DNA of 64,000 bases, taken from assembly GCA_013398295.1 (NCBI GenBank), contig VZSF01003006.1:186001-250000 (forward strand), in the 5' to 3' direction. Of the stretch, positions 27,309 through 40,338 are shown in pieces (the first letter of the stretch is position 1; each line of letters begins with the position of its first letter). A program made the position numbers and the translations under genes. The notes under the pieces are model-generated. The model did not search any database and was not told the DNA's origin. It saw nothing but the letters and a program-made list of their open reading frames with translations. The stretch comes from Chionis minor. Taxonomy: Eukaryota; Chordata; Aves; Charadriiformes; Chionididae.

Positions 27309-27416
27309 ACCATGTGTCTGCACAAGCTCTGGTGGAAATGACCACCCTGGAGATAACATGTGGAGATAAAGTCTCCAGGGTGGTCATTTCCACCAGAGCC
27401 TGTGCAGACACATGGT
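27309..27416. repeat. 45-bp near-perfect inverted repeat with 18-base spacer
   Basis: The left arm 27309-27353 and right arm 27372-27416 are reverse complements at 44 of 45 positions. The single mismatch is A at 27325 opposite C at 27400. In a minus-strand transcript this pair would be a G-U wobble, giving an uninterrupted 45-bp duplex. The spacer is 27354-27371. The motif CACCCTGGAGAT also appears directly at about 27291-27302 and 27342-27353, just outside and at the inner end of the left arm, suggesting local template switching or inverted duplication. It sits about 0.9 kb upstream of the proposed TMEM121 exon and resembles no mobile-element terminus I know. Confidence 0.9.
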
Positions 27417-28234
27417 GCTGAGGGCTGGCGAAGCACGGGTTGCATGAGAGATGGGGATCCGCGGGCAGACATGACAGGATGAGATGGGGTGATCTGTCAG
27501 GGGTGTCTGTGGGGTCAAGCACTTTCCTCCCAGGGAGCTCCTACGCATGTAGGGGTAGCTGTCACCCGGCGTGTGATGGGCACATCTGACTGTGATCGTT
27601 ATCTAGCTCCCTCGCTCTGTGTAAGCAGTTTGATGGTACTCTTGAGTGCACTGGGACCCATTCACTTCCCAGGAGTGCAGTCCCTGCATGGAACAGATTC
27701 CAAATGAATTACACAAGCGCAGCGTGGTGAGGAGCTGTGGCCATGAGCAGCTGAGCAAGGCCGGAAAGCTGCCAGCACCTCATGCCACCCTGGGCACAGC
27801 TTTGCCGTGCTGGGGACAGCCCAAGCCCCGCGTACCAGCCCTAACCTCACCCCTCCTCTCCCCTGCTGCAGCCGTGGTCAGGGGTCCAGCAGCCTGTGCA
27901 CACGGATCTACCTGTCTCCACCCGGGTTGTCCTCCTGTTTTCTCTGCAGGAGCACCCAGGGCTGGAGCTTGCTCAGTTTTGGATGGAGAGTGCCTGTGTG
28001 AGGGCAGCATGCTGTGTTTCTGGACGGAACGCTGTGTTTGTGCTCAATAAAAAGCTGTTCTGCATCAAGCCACACACAGGGCATGGTGGTGGGTGCCCCG
28101 GTGGTGGGACAGTACCTGGCGGCAGCCCAGCTCATGCTGCGCTGTGGTGGGAGCTGAGGGGGGCTGTCGTCCTCGCTGTCCCATGGCTGGCACATGGACG
28201 GACATTAACACTCATTCTTTACTCTCTTTTCCAG

Positions 28235-29814
<1,580 letters not shown>

Positions 29815-30224
29815 GGGATCACCCCCAGCTGACCGTTGGTTCAGATAGTCCCATGACAAGTGGAGGAGGGATGCTGCTCTCTTGCTGCATGGGGCGAGCG
29901 CAACGGACAAATCCCAGCAGCGAGGGCTCTTCTAGGCACAAAACACCAACCATGTTTTAATTGAGCTATGGAGTGTCCCCTAGACGTCTTCATCTCAGGT
30001 ATAACCCTAGGAGTCCTACAGAGAAACCAAATGAACTTGAAAAGGACCTGAACCAGCTAACCCTCTCTCTCCCTCCAGCCAACTTCCCCCCTCCCCAGCA
30101 AAGACCACTAAGGTTGCAATGTCCCTTTTTACTCCTCAAGCACCGCACCTTTACTCCAAGCCTGGAACGAAGATTTTGTTACTGGAGACCTTTTTATGGA
30201 GCGGGGACAGGGGCATAGGTGTAC

Positions 30225-30243
30225 GGGTTGGGGGGAGGGTGGG
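30225..30243 (+). promoter_or_regulatory. Canonical G-quadruplex motif in the TMEM121 3' UTR
   Basis: Four runs of at least three G (GGG, GGGGGG, GGG, GGG) are separated by loops of 2, 1 and 1 bases on the sense strand, so the transcript itself could fold into a compact quadruplex. Short loops like these are known to favour stability. Any effect on translation, stability or poly(A) choice is inference. Confidence 0.6.
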
Positions 30244-30630
30244 ACGTATGAACCAGTAAACCCTGTGATCGTAGATGTCTCTTCTCTCCAATGGTTGTGT
30301 TTACAGTTTCCTATTTATAATGGCTCCCGGGGGCTCCCGGGCTGCCGCGGGGGCCGGTGTCCTTGTGGCTGGCCGGCGGTGGGTGAGAGCAGCAAGCCCT
30401 GCGGCAGGGAGCGGGGCCGGGGGCTGGCATGGATCCCCCTCCCCGGGACGAGGGGGACTGCACCGCCACCAGCGCGCTCCGCTGATGCTGCTGGGAGCAA
30501 TGTTGGACGAGCTAAAACTAATCCGATGCTGGTGTTTTATGTATTTCATTCACTCCAAACAACTCAGCACAATATTTCTATTTTTAGAAGGGTCTTTCTC
30601 CCTCTCTCTCCCCGCACCGTGGCAAGCTTC

Positions 30631-30687
30631 CCTGCCTGCAGCAGCCGGTGCAGCCGCCCGGGCCCCGCGGGCGCTGCTGCAGGCAGG
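30631..30687 (+). promoter_or_regulatory. 14-bp perfect hairpin in the TMEM121 3' UTR
   Basis: The arms at 30631-30644 and 30674-30687 are exact reverse complements (CCTGCCTGCAGCAG and its complement). The 29-base GC-rich loop can pair further through its GCCCGGG and CCGCGGGC parts. The element lies about 820 bases after the stop codon. It could be a structured UTR element; no function is shown. Confidence 0.55.
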
Positions 30688-30800
30688 CACAGCCACCCAG
30701 GAGTGCTTAGTAATAAGGATGGCGACGATGCATTTCACTCCGGCATCGAGCGTTTATAAAGAGGGCTGCTTTCCACAGCTACTATATTTTTAAAATAAAA

Positions 30801-30848
30801 TATAAAAAAAAAAACAAAAAAAACAAACCAACCCCAACAAAAAAAACC
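30801..30848 (+). repeat. A-rich low-complexity tract, (CAAAA)n-like
   Basis: Runs of A are interrupted by single C or short C runs just after the first AATAAA of the TMEM121 3' UTR. It is simple sequence with no element body attached. It could prime oligo-dT internally in cDNA work, giving false 3' ends near here. Confidence 0.75.
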
Positions 30849-32033
30849 CCCGCAACCTGAAAAAGAGCCAGGAAGGATGTGCTGCCCCGGGCAGGCGGCT
30901 GGGCTCAGGACTGGGCACGAGTCTCCTCCACCAGTGTTGCGTGGTGGTGAGGAGCTCAGCTGGCCACGGGCAGCAGGGTGGGAGGCGAGGGCCCGGCAGA
31001 CAATAAAAGCCCCGTGAGAGCAATGGTTTCTGGTGGTCTCTTTTCTGCCAGTGTGGGGAGGGAGGGGGGCAGCTCCCATATGGCCCAAATCACTTGTCTC
31101 CTCCTATATCCACCTCCCTGGAACACCGAGTGCCGTCCCGAGGTGCTGTGCCTGGTGCTCCTCAAGCGGTGGGTGCGGAAAGCAAATAAATCGTTTTTCC
31201 AGCTGAAATGCTGCCCCGGGGTTTGGGCACCTCTCAGCTGCCTTCACCTGGGGGGAGGCACAAGGGAGGAAAGCAGAAAAGCTGCATCTCAGACATGCGG
31301 AAATGGGATATTTTTGCTTTTTCTAAACCAAACATTTCGTTTTGAGGAGATGGAATAAAATGTCTGATGCTGTTTACATTTATCTTCCACTTTTTCTCCT
31401 GGCTCTGCTTACCGAATTTGACCTAAATCCAAAAATCATTTTAGTCTCCATCTTTCTCAGCCCATCATGCTCTCCCCAAAAAATTTCACCCAGCCCTGAT
31501 ACAGCCTTCCAAATTTAGGACCAGCCAATCACAGCTCTGCCAAACTCTCCTTGGCCCCCTTGTCACCCAGGGATGACTTTGGGGGGCAGTTCTCTACCGG
31601 GAATAAATCCGCTGAGAAATAAAACGGTATCTTTGCCAACAAAAGTGAGTTTGCAATAGATTTTGCCAGCTGGAAAAGTTGTTTCCTCTTTCCCCTCAGA
31701 GAACATGAGAGGAAGAGGGCAGGTGATTTAAAGGGTATTAGCAGAAATTAATTAAATTGCTAAATTATTCTGGAATACCTATGGAATTACATATTACATC
31801 TCTACTGGTGCTATTAAAATACGTGCGATTAACATCAGTACAATTAACTCCGGAGTATCTAATAACATTCTGCCTCTCTTTTAGGTAATTAATTTATCAG
31901 CCTTTGTTTTACAGCTCTTCCCCAGAATGGAGCAGAGGAAAACCTGGTGGTGCTGGAAGCACGCTGCTGCACAGCCTGGGGCTGGGATGTGCCGGCTCGG
32001 GCAGCGCCCAGCATCAGGCTGTGCCCACAGTGG

Positions 32034-32056
32034 TATTTTATCCCGAGGATAAAATA
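32034..32056. repeat. 10-bp perfect palindrome with 3-base loop
   Basis: TATTTTATCC and its complement flank CGA. It is a tight cruciform-capable site in AT-rich DNA about 1 kb past the TMEM121 3' UTR. Confidence 0.6.
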
Positions 32057-34500
32057 ATTTACCCGGGGGTTACTCTGATAGATTCTTGTGTGTATTTTTG
32101 TTCTGTCTCAGCCTGCTACCTAGCTCTCCAGCCATGCCTTGTATTGGAATAAGTTAATATTCCCTTGAGCCCTATCTGCTGCTAAGGTTGCTTGAGGGGG
32201 TGGCTGGCTGTCCTCCCTGGCTGGAGCCTTCATGGAAAGGGAATAGTGCTTTATCCTACTGGTGCCATAACCTCCAAGCAGGCTTAGGAGTCCAGACAGC
32301 CTCGGGGCTGCAAGGTCCTCCTGTCCACTGGTGGCATGGGGTTGTTGCGGTTGTGGAGAGGGGTGTCCGTGGGGAAGGGCTGCCCTGAGCCCCTGCATGA
32401 GGAGCAGGAGTGGGAGGGGAGATCCTGGAAGCGATGCTCACCTGGGATGTGGTGCATGGCATCGGTCCCGTAAGGCACCTGAGCTCGCTGGTGCTCAAAG
32501 TCTTCTCTGTGGCAAAGGGAGGGAGGAGAGGCTTTTCTCGTCTTCTGCTGTTCAACATTCCCCAGGGGCTCTGTGCATCGTGTTTCTCACTCAGCAACAC
32601 AACCCTTGCTTTTCAAAGCCATCTTGAAAGCAAGTGTTCCGAGCTGGCCCCTCCACAGCAGCCGCCGGAGGAAGGCTGGGAAGCAGAGGAGAGGAGAAAG
32701 GAGCTGGGAAAGGCAGCACAGCAAGCGTCTGCGAGGAGAGGGGAGAGCCAGCGCAGTCAGCAAAGACCTCAGAGACAGCGCAGCAATGGGAGCACTGCAA
32801 CAGTTCCTCATCGCCCGGTGCTTGCTGAGGGGAATGCAAGCTGCTGCCTCCTTCTCCCCAAAATCCAGACCTACCCAGCAGATACAAGACCCCTGGGAGC
32901 TGTGTGACCAGCAGGAGGGACAGCATAGCGGTCATGGTGGTGGTGGCTGTGCAGGGTGACTGGCTCCCAGCCCGGCTGTTTGTTAGGGGAAGGTGGTATT
33001 TTGCTGCAGGCAATGAGAACTAAAGGAAACAATTAAAACTTAACAGGCTGGAACCGATTTTCAATTTTTCAGCTTTCTGCTGAGAAGGTGTGTGGGCAAA
33101 AGGCTCCTTTGTGAAACGTGAAATCATCCTGGCAAGCTATAGACTCCCACCTGCGGAAGCAAAAGCAGCACAACAATGCAGAAGAAAGGACGGAAATTCC
33201 CAGCCCTCCAGTGGAAAACCCACGGGGGCAGCATCACTCGCTGCCATTTCAAAACAGGTCATGGGCACAAGGGAGCCCTCACCCTTGGCAGGGAGAGGCT
33301 GGTGATGCTTTGGGGGCCCAGCTGGGGCTGTCCTACCAGTTACCGACCCGCTGGGCAGCACTGAGGCGACCGCCTCCTTCCAAACCAAACGACAGCCCCT
33401 GGAGGAGCCAGGTCCACCCTGTAGCTTGCAGAGGACACCAGAGCAACGGCACCTCGCTGGAGATGCAAAAACCAACCTCTCCGAGCCTTCCTGTCAGGCT
33501 GGTCCTGAAGGGCAGCAAATTGTCCCAGCTCTGCACAGCCACAGATGATCTGTGATCGCTCTCCGGGCAGCGGGGATGGGCTGGACTGAACCCATCCACT
33601 TCCCAAGTGTTGCAGAACTGCAAAACAAGCGTTCACAAGTAAGCGGAGCAAAGCAAGCCATACCAGGCTGTCGTGAAGCCCCGAGCCCAGACAAATCCAT
33701 CTGGGTCCTGTCGCCCTGCCAAACATTGAGATGAAGAGGCAGCGATGGGCTTGAGCTGGTGCACGCCTGACACTGTCTGTAAGAAGAGCCTGGACCCAGC
33801 TCTTGTGTCTCAACAGCCTCATGGTACCTGCTGTACCTCCACCCTTCTCGCCACCTCAAGCTGAATTTTACCTTCCTGGGAGCTGACATCCAGCACGAGC
33901 ACCTTGCTGCTGCGGTGACCTGTGCTCCACCACGCTCCATCACCAAGGGCACCAGGAAGGCGAGTGGGGTGTGAGCCATAGCTTTTCTTCCCTGGGGTCC
34001 TGGCAGCTCTCCTGTGTCCTGCTTGTCCTCTGATGCTCTCCTTTTGGCGGGTGAAAATATCTGATGCTGCAGCCCCTGCGCATGGCTGGGAGGAGGGCGG
34101 CTGGCCTCAGGCACTGAGCCAAAAGCGCCCCGCGGTCCTGCAGCCAGATTCTCCATGTGAGCACAGCACTGGTGTCTTTGCAGGGTCTGAAAGTGCTTGG
34201 GAGAGGTTGGGAGAAGACAGACACCCACCTGGGCGATACAGCACAAGGATGGCTCTGTGGTCAGGCCGTCTCTCTGCAACAGGAGACTTTGCAGACGACA
34301 CACCAAGAGCAGGGTGCCTGGGGACAGGCTGCTCTCCCAGCCCAGCCCAGCCCACCATCTGCTCCTTTTTGCTGGGGTTTAATTACTTCTCCCACCCTGG
34401 TCCTTGCCAGAGCACAGGCTCCCTCGCAGCCCCGGGGCACGGCTGCTCACGCCTGGCCAGGGAGCAGCAAGCCCCAGCCAAACACCCGCCGCTGCCTGAC

Positions 34501-34560
34501 GAGTACCTGAGAGGTATTTAGGAGGTACTCTTACCATTTAGGAGGTATCACCTCCTAAAA
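34501..34560. repeat. Cluster of short palindromes and a 20-bp period direct repeat
   Basis: GAGTACCT (34501) pairs with 34523-34530. TTTAGGAGGT (34537-34546) pairs exactly with 34550-34559 across a 3-base loop. TTTAGGAGGTA also occurs directly at 34517 and 34537. Overlapping direct and inverted copies of one core point to local replication slippage. Confidence 0.7.
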
Positions 34561-35646
34561 TGACCTGGGGGAAGGTGCGGGGGGGGGAAGGGAGATGCTG
34601 TCCCGCAGGCAGCGGAGTGGCAGGATGCTTTGCCTCCTCACCTGCGCCGCTCCAAGTTCCTCCTCAAGCGCATCCTGTGCTTGTGTGCCCAGCCCTGCTG
34701 CGGAAGGCACCATGCCGTATGGCGGGGAGGGATCGGGGCTGTCGGCTTGTATTTAACAAGTCAGGGTAAAAATGCTCCCCATTCCCTCCCTTGCAAAATC
34801 CCTACATGCTCTCCATGGGGTGCCGTGCATCCCGGTGCCACCCTGCACAGCCCCATGCACTGTCACCTTCGACCGTATGCAAATACCTAAATTTTTGTTT
34901 GTTTGTTCTCTTCTGTTGAATCTGGGTTAATTTATTGAGAGGAAGGAGGATGAATATTCGTGCCAATAACTGTTTTCCTCCTGCCTGCCCCAGATTTGCT
35001 GCACTTCTTTAGCTCAGGCCGATGCTGCAATAAATAAATCGGACAGGTGTCCAGAGCACCGTAACAGCAATTCCCGTCTGCCCAAATTTGCCCTGCTCAG
35101 CCTCTGTGGCAAAAGTTTGAGCTTCTCATTAATTTAATCCTAACTTTGCGTGCCCTGGATTTTTCAGCTGTGTCTGGTTTTTAGGCCTGACACCCTTGAA
35201 GGATAATATCCATTTAAGTTAGTGATTTGGGCTTGCTCATTTAATTTCACCTTAATAAAGATTTTATGTGGTTTTGACATGTTCAGTGTCTCAAATGTAT
35301 TGACACGACAGCCTGAAGAAACATTATGACCATAATGGCTCAGGAAGCATTAAAAAGACCCTGGCAAGGTATATTGATTGCCCTCTTTTACAGTTGTTTG
35401 AAGACAAAGACCAGTCAAAGGGAAGAGTGAGTACTGCAGTTTGTTTTTATGTGAGCTTCCCTGATGCTACAGCTGATGTTATGTTTCATGTGTGCAAAAG
35501 GCATTTGCAAACAGATCTCTGCAAATTCTTCATTGGGATGTGAAGAACTAGCAGTTCTTTTGCTGGGATGCTATAAGGAAGGGGTTTTGAGGGAAAAATG
35601 CTGCAGATAACAGAAAAGTCACCTCCAAGGAAGAGGCACCAAAGTG

Positions 35647-35668
35647 TAAATAAATAAATAAATAGATA
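35647..35668 (+). repeat. (TAAA)n microsatellite
   Basis: About four TAAA units are followed by a TAGA variant. It is a short microsatellite in non-coding DNA. Confidence 0.8.
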
Positions 35669-38600
35669 AGTGAAGAAGGTGCCCAGATCCTCCTCACTGG
35701 TGTATCCCAGAGGAAAAGCCATCAGACTGCCCATGGCCTGCAGGGACTCTCGGTACCGCGCTGAGGGAAATGGTAAATCACCTTCCGAAATCTGTCCTTA
35801 CAGCCATGGGCTTCCCCATTGACTCTTCCAAGCTAATGTGCCCTCAACATCTGTGAGAAAATGCAGTCCCTTTATGGGCATGGGAGGCTGAGTGCAACAG
35901 AGAGAAAAATTAGTAGAATGGTCCATTGGCAGGGGTAGGATTGTGCTTGAGAAGGGAGAATAATTAGCACCCCGTGGCCACCGTTCACTAATTGCCACCA
36001 ATTTCCTCCAACCCTAGGGATGGTGACTTCTGTTCAGAGGAGGCATGCACCAAGCAAGAAAATGGGCTGCAACAAAACAGCATCATCTCTTAACAGTACG
36101 GCCACCCATTATTTTGCCAGGCTGCACTGGTGTGGGAGCCAGCACTGGGCTCCTGCTTGGCTTTTGGGTAAGGCAGAGGGAAGGGCGGTGGCCCAAAAAG
36201 CTGGTCAACAAGCCATATGCAATGAGGGCACTGGTCAAGGTTGAAGTCCAAGGCAAGACCTTCATCCATCACCCTTAAAGCATAACATGTCAGAAGAAAT
36301 ACTGCCATGAAACCAGACAAACATTTAGGGCCATAATGGTGGCAGACATGGGAGCTGCAGGGCGCCGTAGCCACAAACCCATTTGCTGGAGCCCTTACAT
36401 TGCCTTAGCTGAGTGATCACCCTTGCCTTGGTCTCCAGGGCTCCCTCGCTTCTCCACATCTGCCATGAAATAATAACCCATTGCTCGTGGGAGCTCACGG
36501 AGCTGAGGATGCTGAGAAGAGTGTGGCACCTTGAGCATGCCAGGCACATCCTCCTACGCCCCGGGTGGGCCATGCCAGCAGGCTTCTTATAACCCAGCAT
36601 CTCAGCTCCCAGGGCTTTGCACATGAAGCCTGCTCTGCCCAGCAGAATAAATACCTCGAGCAGAAAAAGGCACTGTTTCCCTTTTTTGTGCGAGTGCCAG
36701 GGAGAACTTAGTATTCAAAAACTGTTTTGAGATGTTTCACTTCACAGCTGGTGAATGAACTCAGAGAACTCAATAAACCTCTTTGTAAGAAATTATCTCT
36801 CATTGATCTCTCTGGTGAGGCTGGCACCTGGAATAGCATAAATCTTTACCTGCGCACACTGGGAGACAGGGGAATGGGCCATAGGCAGTAAGCATGTTAT
36901 ACTGGGAGAGTCCCAAACGCCAAATAAAGAATAAATCCTCATAAAATTTTTCTCCTGATCTCCTACTGGGAAGAGGGCATCAGCACTTGGAGGAGACGGA
37001 TCCTTGGTGGAAGGACCTTTAGCAGAAGATAGGGCAGCACAAGAGCCTCCAGCAATCTGCAGGCGTTTTGGGGGAAACCTCGCCTCCTTTCCATCAGATG
37101 CTTCAGGAAATGCCCCAAAGCTTTAAATGGTGCTGCTTGCTCAGGAACAAACTGCTCCACAAGGACTGCCAGCTCAAAAACTAGCTGCTTTGGAGACTGC
37201 ATGGTTTCTGCCTCGTCCTTATCCACAGCAATAAGCTGAGCTGGCTGTGCTGGAGCACGCCGTGCACCTCCAGCATGCACGATCACGCTCCTACAAGCCT
37301 CACAGCTACCGAACCCATCTCCCCGAGGCAGGACAGCTCTGCAAAACGCTACGTTTGGAAAGCAGGAAAGATGATTTGAGCAAGCCTTGAACAGCTTGCC
37401 GTAGAAATAGCATCCAGAGTTTCCTGCCTCGCAGGGGATTTCGAAGTTTATTTCGGTGTCCTTTGCTTTGGTGCAACAGATGGCTGGGAGACGTGGTGGC
37501 CCAGAATATTAATGCTCCCCTCCAGCATCCGTGTCCTCAGAGCAACTGGCATCTCCGTGCTCTTGCTGAGCATCATGCAGCCTCATCTTCTGTCCCAGGG
37601 CCGTACCCTTCCCACGTAAGCTAGGAAGTAAAATGCGTGGCTCTGTCCGCAGTGGATCCCTCAGGGATGGGGCATTTTGCATCAGGAAAGCTGCAGGGCA
37701 GAGGCCGGGGCTTGGAAGCAGGGATATAGTTATGGCAGAGATATCAGCCACCTTGCCCAAATGGGAAACAAATGAAAAAATAAAAAGGCAGTGAAGCAAA
37801 TATCTTCTGCGACCATAACCACCACACTGCGCTGGAAAGAGTATTCAGCCCATATTTTAAGAGTCGTCTTTTATTGATGCCTAATGTCCCATGACCAGCG
37901 TCCAACCAGGAGCAATTAAGCATTTGCTTAGATAAAATGTACGTCTTCAAGTGATAACCGGGCAAAGGATCTTCCACCATAATGTCAGTATATGATTTTG
38001 CACCATGGAAATAAGCGCACCGTAAGAACCGCTCCGCTCCTGTGTAATGCCTACCGGCTCCCTGTTCCACCGTGTTGGCAGCGGCTCTCTGCATTCCAGG
38101 GCTATCCAGGCTCTGAAGCATAGCGTGGCTCCACTTCCCAGCTCCCTGCTAACCAGAGCCAAGCTCAGCCTGCAGTGGTCCTTCAGACATCTCTGATTGA
38201 CAGGCTGTGGCAAAGGACTGTAAGCCATTCGGAAAGGATAAAATTATACAGCTCCAAAGTTTAATAATACGAGCCCCAGCAATCACACAGATAAATTTAA
38301 CGGTGACCACTTAGAGACCTGCTGGTGGAACTGTAATATTTGATGAGGTTGCTGAATAATATGCTAGTCTTTCTCAGACCCAGGGAGGCCTATAAAAGCC
38401 AGCGGGATGGAGACCAGCATTTCAGCCCTCTCCAGCTCTGCGTAGGAAGGAGCTGGCACTACACCACCCGTGAAGCATGGACAGTGACGAGTCTTACACC
38501 TCCCAGGCACAACGCTGTCAATGGGCCAGGCATTTTCAGCTGGGAACACGATGCCACCAGCTCAGTGGTACCCTGCAGCCTGTGCCACCTGGGCTGTTGG

Positions 38601-40298
38601 GACTTCTGAGCGTCGCTTCCCACGTCTGGCTGTGCCCTGCGAGATCCTCTCTCTGCCTCTTCGCACATATACCAGGCACTTTCCTGGGGCTCCACCTGAT
38701 GGAGTTCTTCCTTTATCATTTTTCTTGGAAGTAGGAAATTACATCCATGCTATTATGTACAAAGAACATGAGTGCTGCAGGGCTTAGGATTTAAAAGGTG
38801 GCAAGTGCTCATAGCAACTGTGCCCGTGCCATCCTAACACAGGCACCGTAAATGCTCTAATTTTTGTTTTAACAAGAGCAGTGTCAGGCTCAGGGCACAT
38901 GGACTTGCAAGGGAAGGGATGTCCTTTAACAGCTAGCTCTGTTCCTCTTCCACGGATTCATGCGGGATGCTGGATTTCTGATGCCCACAGCCAGCTAAAA
39001 CCTGGGGCCTTGCGGAGAGATCAGTAGTGGTGCTGGGAATGCCCTGGCTGCAGCAGGTCTCCTCGCTTACAAACCCAACTTTTCCAGAGCAAAATTTGCT
39101 TTTGTCAGGATCAGGCTAACAACAGGTTTCTGCTTCGTTCTCTTTTTCCCAAACATCCATCTGCAAACCATCCAATGGCCCATTTCAGATTTCCAGTCTG
39201 TCCCTGGAAGAAATCCTGCCCCCATCCCTGCCACGATGCCCATTTAACTACTCCTTTACTGGGCTGAGCAGCTTGCCATACCCATCTCCTCCAGCCTGGG
39301 CCCTTGCAGGGCACGTTCCCAGCAGCATGCTGGTTCCAGGAGGGGTGAGATGCACCTAGCACACTTCTCAGGAGCACGGTAGCAAGCTTCACATTTAATC
39401 TGCTGCAGCACCAAGTGAGATTTAGCAAAGAATCTATCTGTAATTGACAGTGCCTAAAGAACTTTTAAATATGCCCTTTAACTGGTTCCTGAAGGACTTG
39501 TACTATTTTAATGAGCATCTCAGGAAAGAAAAGCGCTCTGTAGAGCATTAGCTTTGAGAACCGAAAGGAATCTCACCAACACACAGTATCAAGTTTGATT
39601 GACAAGGCCGATACCCATGAACCATGCTGATTGACATTAATTAGTCTGCCAGCCTTTAATTGTTTCTGATCATGTCCTACATCACTCTGATTAAAAAATT
39701 AGTCCCACGCAAAAAAAATAAATCAGTGTGGCAGGGGGTAGCTTGAGAAGATTTCAACTGGGGCCTCAACTGGATTTTGTGCTCAGTGCCTTTGCTCATT
39801 GAGCACAGATAGGTCATTTCAAAGGGACATCACAGAGCAGGGTCAGGCAGGGAAGAAGCCTTTCAGCCTAACAGTTACCATGAACCCCTCCTTCTTAAGG
39901 TATTTTTATTTCAGGAGAAGCTAAATCCTAGAAGGAGAGCAGCTAGCAAGGCAAGGTGAGACCATGCTAGCAGCCTGAGCTGCAGCATTACGGAGCAGCA
40001 GGAGCAGGGATGCAGGCAGGAGCCAGCTGAGCAGCCAGCGGGATGGATGCAGGCAAGGCTGCCCCTTGTCCCCTAGGACACCCGCAGCAGTGGGCCATCA
40101 CAATCCCTGCTTTGAGGCTGGACCGGGTCTCTTGCTGCAGAAAGACAGTACCACACCTGGCAGAGAAATTTTCCTTTTACCCAAGCCCCACCAGATCCCT
40201 GCAGGAGCCTACATCCCTGCAGCTGCCCAGCAGATGCATAGCTACCACGCCAGATTGTGACTTTTGTAAGCGCTGATGAGCTGGGGAATGGCTGATGA

Positions 40299-40338
40299 GG
40301 CACAGGGGAAGCTAATTTTGGCACCGGGGAAGCTAATT
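40299..40338 (+). repeat. Two-copy direct repeat, 21-bp period
   Basis: GGCACAGGGGAAGCTAATT is followed 21 bases later by GGCACCGGGGAAGCTAATT, one difference. It is a small tandem duplication in non-coding DNA. Confidence 0.7.

Larger units (their letters stand above)
29815..31030 (+). other. TMEM121: TMEM121 3' UTR (extent estimated)
   Basis: Non-coding sequence follows the TGA. Several poly(A) signals occur: AATAAA at 30794-30799, 31002-31007, 31185-31190 and 31354-31359. The one at 31002 is followed within 25-40 bases by a GT/T-rich stretch, the usual layout of a cleavage site, so I place the end near 31030. The first signal sits in an A-rich low-complexity patch, which is less convincing. 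The UTR includes a G-quadruplex motif, a GC-rich block at about 30320-30500, and a 14-bp stem hairpin. Alternative ends at any of the four signals are possible. Confidence 0.5.
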
